64,000 nt of DNA, taken from NCBI RefSeq assembly GCF_000753795.1, contig NZ_JPEO01000018.1, positions 19,776-83,775 of the forward strand, given 5' to 3'. Every line of letters begins with the position of its first letter. Within the stretch, counting starts at the first letter, position 1. This DNA is from Shewanella mangrovi. GTDB lineage: Bacteria; Pseudomonadota; Gammaproteobacteria; Enterobacterales; Shewanellaceae. Below, piece by piece: positions 58,991-64,000 of this stretch. The notes beneath the pieces are model-generated. The model made no database searches. It was not told the origin of the DNA and saw only the letters and a list, made by a program, of their open reading frames with translations. The position numbers were made by a program, and so were the translations under genes.

Positions 58991-59006
58991 TACAGTATAT
59001 CAGTTT
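58984..59006 (+). terminator. Small hairpin overlapping the SDR stop codon
   Basis: AAACTGATA/TATCAGTTT, a 9-bp stem with loop CAGTA, followed by TTAATG. A weak terminator or mRNA 3'-end protector. Confidence 0.4.
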
Positions 59007-59012
59007 AATGTG

Positions 59013-59055
59013 AATGGGATGAGTATTGCGCTAAGATTAGCACGCTCGTCCCATT
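59013..59055 (+). terminator. Long hairpin downstream of the SDR gene
   Basis: An 11-bp stem (AATGGGATGAG with CTCGTCCCATT, one T-G pair) containing a second inner stem, then a T-rich stretch ending TTTATTTTTT about 30 bases later. Probable transcription end for the SDR, though the U-run is distant. Confidence 0.5.
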
Positions 59056-59159
59056 ATGACTTCCTTTTTATTTATTTTTTAATTATAAAGATCAGAAAGT
59101 TAAAAAAATACCCACCTATTTATAGACAAAAAGATGGTCTTCAATTAATGGTCAAATAA

Positions 59160-59235
59160 CATAGTTGACTGAAAGCTCAAAATTAGACGTCCATAGAGAT
59201 GTTAATGAAGTAATACTCGCCATTTGCCGATAATT
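59160..59235 (-). pseudogene. Decayed 3' end of a TonB-dependent receptor gene
   Basis: The block ACATAGTTGACTGAAAGCTC here matches exactly the sequence just after the stop of the intact receptor (60723 onward), and the preceding coding bases also align. On the minus strand the remnant reads NGEYYFINISMDV-stop, against NGGYYFTRVSMDF-stop in the intact gene. Upstream of that the similarity fades and stops appear. It is best read as what remains of a second receptor copy lost by deletion. Confidence 0.7.
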
Positions 59236-59450
59236 TCTAAAATCAGCTTACTGAGATAGCGTACAAATAATTCCATCAGCGACAGCTAGCCCATTAGCAG
59301 GCCTACCACATAGCCTCGGTATCAAATTTACTGCTTGCCGATACAAAACCTTCGTATACTCAGCATTAGTCACCAAAGGGTTTCAGTGCTATTTACAGCG
59401 CAGAAATCTCATCCATGAATCGTCTCCTGTTACAAGGGATATAGAAATTG

Positions 59451-60659
59451 ATGGTTAGTCATAAACAGCTCATTTTGTTTTTTGTGTTTATCTCGATGAT
59501 CCGCGTTGGTATTACGAACGCCAGTGCAACCGAGCGGCTACAACTTCATCAAGTGTTACAAGATGATGTGAATGGTGTAGACGGCTTAGGCAATCCTCGC
59601 AACGTAAAAGTCCTTGCCGATAATTCAACGGTCTTTGTGTCGAGCGGGGATGATAATGCATTTGCCGTTTTTAGCGCCGACCGCGATTTCAAACTCAGCT
59701 TCAGTCAAGTATTTAAAAATGCGGCGGCTGATATTCATGGCCTAGAAGGCGCATCCGGCGTGACCTATTTAGGTAATGGCCAAAAGGTCATAGTGACTGG
59801 CTATTATGATGGTGCGGTATCGTTATTTTCCACGAACGATAATCGCTATCGGTATGACACGACGATCAGTGATGAACTTGGCTACAACAGAGTGTTTGAT
59901 CGCTACGTCCCTTTGGCAAAGGTAGATCACTTCGGCTTACTTGGCGCCTGGGACATCATTAAAACCGACGATGAAAAGCAACTGTTTGTCGCTGGCTATA
60001 TGAGCAATGCTATTTCGATTCTGGATGTAGATGCTGATAAAAACGTCATTTTTAATCGGACAGTCACCACAGCAACCCCATTGCAAGCTGACCTAGGTAA
60101 GCCGATAACCTTAGCACTGTCCCCCTTAAATGATGAATTATATGTACTGGGGTTCGACAATAACCAACTCACGATATTTGACCGAAGTGACAAGGGAGCG
60201 CTTATTCCCAAGCAGATCATAAAAGACCAAGTTGATGGCGTAACCGCATTTTTGAACCCGCAAAAGATGATTGTTTCGCCAGACGGACACGTCCTCTATG
60301 TTGCCTGCGCCGGCAGTAATACGCTGATGGCGTTTAAAAAAAGTAACGACGGTAAATTTGTGTGGCTGCAGTCGATAGATAATAGCGATGTTGGCGGTGC
60401 CGGTTTAGAGGGTGCAAGTAGTCTGGCCATCTCAGCTGATGGAAGCACACTTTATGCAGCCGGAGAATCAGGCAACGGCGTGTTTATCTTTAGTGTCGGC
60501 AGCGACGGACAGCTCAGCTTTGAAGGCAAACGCTTAACCGCAAATGGACATGAGTTAAAGAAAATCGCCTCCTTAACGCTTACCGATGATAATCAGTATC
60601 TTCTGGTTGCGACCGGCAAAAGTAATTCACTGGTGATTTTTAAAACCTTACGACAGTAG
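59451..60659 (+). CDS. Secreted beta-propeller protein
   Basis: A 402-residue protein with a Sec signal (MVSHKQLILFFVFISMIRVGITNASA) and repeated blades of the lactonase/YVTN sort: GLGNPRNVKVLADNSTVFVSS, ILDVDADKNVIFNR, LNPQKMIVSPDGHVLYVACAG, GASSLAISADGSTLYAAGESG. No catalytic residues can be assigned, so a lactonase role is not shown. ATG 59451 is preferred to the TTG one codon upstream. It converges with the large TonB receptor; a shared substrate is possible but unproved. Confidence 0.82.
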   Translation: MVSHKQLILFFVFISMIRVGITNASATERLQLHQVLQDDVNGVDGLGNPRNVKVLADNSTVFVSSGDDNAFAVFSADRDFKLSFSQVFKNAAADIHGLEGASGVTYLGNGQKVIVTGYYDGAVSLFSTNDNRYRYDTTISDELGYNRVFDRYVPLAKVDHFGLLGAWDIIKTDDEKQLFVAGYMSNAISILDVDADKNVIFNRTVTTATPLQADLGKPITLALSPLNDELYVLGFDNNQLTIFDRSDKGALIPKQIIKDQVDGVTAFLNPQKMIVSPDGHVLYVACAGSNTLMAFKKSNDGKFVWLQSIDNSDVGGAGLEGASSLAISADGSTLYAAGESGNGVFIFSVGSDGQLSFEGKRLTANGHELKKIASLTLTDDNQYLLVATGKSNSLVIFKTLRQ

Positions 60660-60689
60660 TTCACCCAAATCAGGAGTGCCAATTGAGAC

Positions 60690-60718
60690 AAAAAAAGAGG
60701 CCATTCAAAGAATGGCCT
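60690..60718 (-). terminator. Terminator of the large TonB receptor gene
   Basis: Stem AGGCCATTC/GAATGGCCT with loop AAA (60698-60718). On the minus strand it is followed by CTTTTTTT. It lies just past the receptor stop and close to the end of the convergent propeller gene. Confidence 0.85.
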
Positions 60719-60746
60719 AATAACATAGTTGACTGAAAGCTCCGGA

Positions 60747-63395
60747 TTAGAAATCCATAGAGACGCGAGTGAAGTAGTACCCGCCGTTCCAGTCCACAAC
60801 AGAGTCTGAGCGATAAATACGACCTTGACCAGTTTCGAATTGACCTTTGTCTGGGTAGTTATCGAAGATGTTACGTCCGCCAACGGTCAGCTTGATCATA
60901 TCGGTGATTTGATATGAAACTTCCAGGTCGAACAGCACTTCTTCACCAAAGGTTTGCTTATCTAACACTTCAGCGTTAGCACCATCAGAGTTGGTGTAAG
61001 AACCGTAGTAGTTAGCACGAGCGGTCAGCGTAAAGTCACCGAAGGTGTGGTTAGCAGTCAATACACCACGCCATTTTGGCAGTCCATTTTCGAAGTCAAA
61101 TGAGTCTTCGTGGTTGAACGCACCAGTCTTGTCGTCAGTGATTTCTTGCTTGTTGTAGTTGGCAGACATAGTGAACGAGGTGTAACCCAGTGGGTTATCA
61201 AATCCATAGTTAGTCACGAAGTCCATACCAGTGGTACGGGTGTCGAACATGTTTTGGAAGTAGAACACGCCGCCGATTGATTCTGCACCAGCAACACCCG
61301 CGTCAACCAATGCCAGATAGTTGTCATAGTCACTACCGGTTGTTGGGTCTGCACTCACATCCATAGTTGAAATCGCGTACATACGGTCTTTCAGGTCGAT
61401 GCGATAGAAGTCCAAGGTCATGCCTAAGCCACTGTCGAAGTCAGCAGTGAAACCTAAGGTGTAGTTGGTTGATTTCTCTGGCTTCAATGGGCTTGCACCC
61501 AATGCTGCAGCGATTGGACCACCTGCTGGGAACAAACCAGTTGCTACTGGTAAGCCGTTTGGCAAACGAGTAGATACGTTGGTAGTACCTTGCTGACCAG
61601 GAGTTGGTGCGCGGAAGCCTGTACCGTATGACGCACGGACACCAAACTTGTCAGTGATGCGGTAGTTACCAGCAATCTTACCTACCAGTTCTGAACCGAA
61701 GTCAGAGTAGTCTTCCCAACGGAACGCAGTTTGCAGGAACAGTTTTTCAGTGACGTCAGCACTGAAGTCAACGTAAGCCGCATAAGAATCGCGAGAGTAC
61801 TTACCGCTATACATTGGTGAGTAACCAGGGAAACCGTTAGAACCTACACCCATAACGCGGTAAACAGGATCTGATGCGTCAGCACAGTTCAGGGTTGAAC
61901 CGTTGGCAATCACACCCAAACCAGCATCAGTTGCAGTACCGTCAGCGTTACAGAAGCCCCATGGGTCTGAAACTGAGTAGGTACCCGCTTCATAAGAAGC
62001 TTCATCACCGCCTTCCAGCTCATAAGATTCGTCCATATAGCTCGCACCGAAGGCGAACAGCAATGGGCTAGCGAAGGCACTAACGTCGAAGTCCATAGTG
62101 AAGTCAGCTTGAACTTGCTTCTCTTTGTTGATCAGCGCACCTGGATGGAACAATGTTGGCGTTGCATCACCCATTGATGGGTTGATGGTATTTTCCATGG
62201 TGTATTCGATCTTGTCTGAACCATAGCGACCACTTACGTCGTAGCTCAGACCGTTATCCAACATGCCCTTGGCACCAACAACGGCAGAATAGTCGGTTAC
62301 GTCACCAGAGAATTGTGGCGTGAAACCACCTGGGAAGATTTCCATCGCACTCCAGGTTGAACCGTCTTGCAAACGGACGTTTTCAATAGTGCCGTTGTGT
62401 GGATAACGATAGAAGAACAGACCGCTAGCAGACTTATCGGTATAGCTACCGAATGAGTAAAGTTCTAATTTCTCGCTAACGGTGTAACCAGCGTTATAGA
62501 AAATCGCGGTAGACTCAGAGCTAGGTTGACCCCAAGGCTGTACATACTTCTTGCTGGTCATTGACGCTGATTGCCAGTTTTGGGCGTAATCTTCGTAGCT
62601 ACCGAAACCTTCTGCAGGATAGGTGCTAGGGTCAGTCACACAGAAGTAAGATTCACAGTATTGTTGAGCACGTACGGTAGGATCTGAATCAGAGTATTCA
62701 GCAGAAATACTCAGGAAGCCGTTGTCACCCAGTGCGAAACCTTTGTTACCGCTCAGTGTCAGCGCTTCACCATCGCCTTCATAGAATTGACCCCAGTCAG
62801 CGGTGAAAGAACCGCCTTCGGTGTTGTCTTTCAATTGGAAGTTGATAACCCCAGCAATCGCATCAGAACCATACTGAGCCGCCGCGCCATCACGCAGTAC
62901 TTCTACAGTTTTCAGAGCTGAAGATGGAATGGTTGAGATATCTGGACCCTGGCTACCTGAACCGCCGATCTGTACCAATGCAGCACGGTGACGACGCTTA
63001 CCGTTCACTAACACCAAGGTTTTATCGGTATCCATGCCACGCAAAGTCGCTGGACGGATAAAAGTGCCACCATCTGACAATGGCTCACGGTTTACCGAGA
63101 AAGACGGCACCAGAGTTTTCAAAATGTCGTTGGTATCGGAGAAACTTACTGATTTCAATTCATCATCAGCAATTACATCTACCGGAACAGGTGAATCCTT
63201 TACTGAACGAGCAGCACCGCGAGAACCGGTAACTACCATCTTTTCGATTTTGCCAGCGGCGGCAGCGGCAATCGCTGCTTCTACTGCTGCATCATCTTCT
63301 TCGTCAGCCCATACCTGGCCTGTAAACGCAATCGATGCACATGACAACGCGAGCGCATACTTAATTGAACGACTAAGCTTTTTCTCTTTGATCAT
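60747..63395 (-). CDS. TonB-dependent receptor
   Basis: An 882-residue outer-membrane receptor. Signal peptide to WA (about residue 30), then an acidic Ala-rich spacer (DEEDDAAVEAAIAAAAAG), a TonB-box-like EKMVVTG, and the plug (TFIRPATLRGMDTDKTLVLVNGKRRHR, VEVLRDGAAAQYGSDAIAGVINF). A large barrel follows, ending VSMDF with the terminal Phe. Codon choice is strongly biased to frequent codons, suggesting high expression. The substrate is unknown; the plug resembles carbohydrate- or peptide-type receptors of Shewanella-like bacteria rather than siderophore ones (inference). Confidence 0.92.
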   Translation of the reverse strand: MIKEKKLSRSIKYALALSCASIAFTGQVWADEEDDAAVEAAIAAAAAGKIEKMVVTGSRGAARSVKDSPVPVDVIADDELKSVSFSDTNDILKTLVPSFSVNREPLSDGGTFIRPATLRGMDTDKTLVLVNGKRRHRAALVQIGGSGSQGPDISTIPSSALKTVEVLRDGAAAQYGSDAIAGVINFQLKDNTEGGSFTADWGQFYEGDGEALTLSGNKGFALGDNGFLSISAEYSDSDPTVRAQQYCESYFCVTDPSTYPAEGFGSYEDYAQNWQSASMTSKKYVQPWGQPSSESTAIFYNAGYTVSEKLELYSFGSYTDKSASGLFFYRYPHNGTIENVRLQDGSTWSAMEIFPGGFTPQFSGDVTDYSAVVGAKGMLDNGLSYDVSGRYGSDKIEYTMENTINPSMGDATPTLFHPGALINKEKQVQADFTMDFDVSAFASPLLFAFGASYMDESYELEGGDEASYEAGTYSVSDPWGFCNADGTATDAGLGVIANGSTLNCADASDPVYRVMGVGSNGFPGYSPMYSGKYSRDSYAAYVDFSADVTEKLFLQTAFRWEDYSDFGSELVGKIAGNYRITDKFGVRASYGTGFRAPTPGQQGTTNVSTRLPNGLPVATGLFPAGGPIAAALGASPLKPEKSTNYTLGFTADFDSGLGMTLDFYRIDLKDRMYAISTMDVSADPTTGSDYDNYLALVDAGVAGAESIGGVFYFQNMFDTRTTGMDFVTNYGFDNPLGYTSFTMSANYNKQEITDDKTGAFNHEDSFDFENGLPKWRGVLTANHTFGDFTLTARANYYGSYTNSDGANAEVLDKQTFGEEVLFDLEVSYQITDMIKLTVGGRNIFDNYPDKGQFETGQGRIYRSDSVVDWNGGYYFTRVSMDF

Positions 63396-64000
63396 ACCAA
63401 CCCCTTGATACTGATATTATTTTTCTTGTGATTTTTATTATTGCCTTTCATGGCAACTAACTACCGCAAGACTGCTCCCGAAAAAAAGTGGATGACAACG
63501 TTGGTAAAAGCTCACCGTTAACCTTCACTTTTACCACCACCGCAAACACACACTTGCAACATTAAATTTTCATGTGTGCCACTTTTCATGACCTAGTAGT
63601 TCAAATACCGTGCCCACTTCGCCAAAAGTACACATTTTTGCAACAAATCTTTTTTTACAATTACGAAATATCAATGGTCAAAATATGATGGAGGTCAACA
63701 AATACGGGGGTTACAGAATGTTCACATCGGTTAATCATTAGGCAAAAAACAATCTAGATCATCTTCAGCTAATTCAGCTTGTGAACGGAGAAAGCGATAC
63801 AGCAGCGGAAAAAACGTGGTGGAAGTTGCACCAAAAGCAGGCGTTGCGCACCAAATTGTTTCAGAGTTAATCAAGCATATTTTATAAGAAATCTTGATAA
63901 TTTAGATTGAAAAATTATCGATTCTTCAATTCATCTCGAAATATGCACAAACTTTGTCAATAGGGGAAAAGTAAAGAATCCACCTTCTGAAGAAGGTGGC
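63396..64000. other. Upstream region of the TonB receptor, no gene
   Basis: Six hundred AT-rich bases with no credible coding frame. A short inverted repeat TTGCC/GGCAA lies at 63441-63456, 46 bases before the receptor start, and A- and T-runs are frequent. No Fur box (GATAATGATTATC-like) was seen. The long untranslated stretch suggests a regulated promoter for the minus-strand receptor. Confidence 0.6.
63980..63999. terminator. Hairpin at the right edge of the window
   Basis: CCACCTTC/GAAGGTGG, an 8-bp stem with loop TGAA, in an A/T-rich setting. On the minus strand ATTCTTTAC follows. It may be the terminator of a gene outside the window. Confidence 0.5.

Larger units (their letters stand above)
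58991..59450. other. Gene-poor spacer with hairpins and a decayed receptor-gene tail
   Basis: AT-rich 460-base spacer without a credible gene. It holds two hairpins at the left, a remnant of a TonB receptor 3' end (listed separately), and on the minus strand an ATG at 59416 preceded by AGGAG that runs only seven codons (MDEISAL). This looks like a deletion scar, inference only. Confidence 0.55.

Noticed and set aside
58941..59159. 72-residue frame beyond the SDR stop
   Set aside because: Starts inside the SDR gene, crosses two hairpins and is composed of AT-rich filler.
63396..63700. Fur box in front of the large TonB receptor
   Set aside because: AT-rich blocks are present but none approaches the 19-bp inverted Fur consensus.

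Overview
The window looks like a stretch of chromosome from a gammaproteobacterium, most likely Shewanella or a close relative (inference from gene content and order; no 16S gene is present). It carries mostly core genes in long operons, and the gene order resembles E. coli blocks that have been rejoined: hemA-prfA-prmC-SirB2-SirB1-kdsA; lolB-ispE-prs; the metT-type tRNA cluster; ychF-pth; ubiF; miaB-ybeZ-ybeY-corC-lnt; and ybeL|leuS-lptE-holA-nadD-rsfS-rlmH-mrdA-mrdB-mltB-rlpA-dacA.

Layout. 1-4.5 kb: tail of an unknown gene, ampG, yajQ, a VanZ-like gene, panE and a DMT transporter. 4.5-11.3 kb: minus-strand run from hemA to kdsA. 11.5-14.1 kb: lolB, ispE, prs. 14.1-16.4 kb: an accessory zinc-ribbon gene, a gene-free stretch of small hairpins, and six tRNAs (Met-Leu-Gln-Gln-Met-Gln) read from a stable-RNA type promoter. 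16.5-25.8 kb: ychF, pth, ubiF, a small exported protein, miaB, ybeZ, ybeY, corC, lnt. 25.9-30.3 kb: a compact five-gene cluster (thermostable-hemolysin family protein, AMP-forming ligase, heme-oxygenase-like di-iron oxidase, SDR, exported TPR protein) with a canonical CRP site in front. This is the best candidate for an undescribed pathway. 30.4-43.4 kb: an orphan pilin, ybeL, leuS and the cell-wall/elongation operon through dacA. 43.6-51.2 kb: rhlE, a YqiJ-like membrane protein, a GNAT enzyme, DUF2960, RDD, lptG-lptF, pepA. 51.3-55.5 kb: a probable metal-uptake receptor with a His/Cys-rich exported protein, then a Tat-exported aminotransferase behind a sigma-54-like site. 55.7-59.0 kb: an AT-richer regulator/enzyme island (AraC | peroxiredoxin-like, LysR | SDR; the SDR carries a run of ten C). 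59.1-64 kb: a decayed tail of a TonB receptor gene, a secreted beta-propeller protein, and a large intact TonB-dependent receptor.

Functionally, the core is envelope building (kdsA, lolB, lnt, lptE/F/G, mrdA/B, mltB, rlpA, dacA, ampG), translation and tRNA maturation (leuS, miaB, pth, prfA, prmC, ybeY, rsfS, rlmH, the tRNAs) and cofactor, isoprenoid or nucleotide synthesis (hemA, panE, nadD, ispE, prs, ubiF). No insertion sequence, phage gene, rRNA gene or CRISPR array was found. Start sites were chosen by eye from Shine-Dalgarno spacing and remembered family lengths; none was tested by search.
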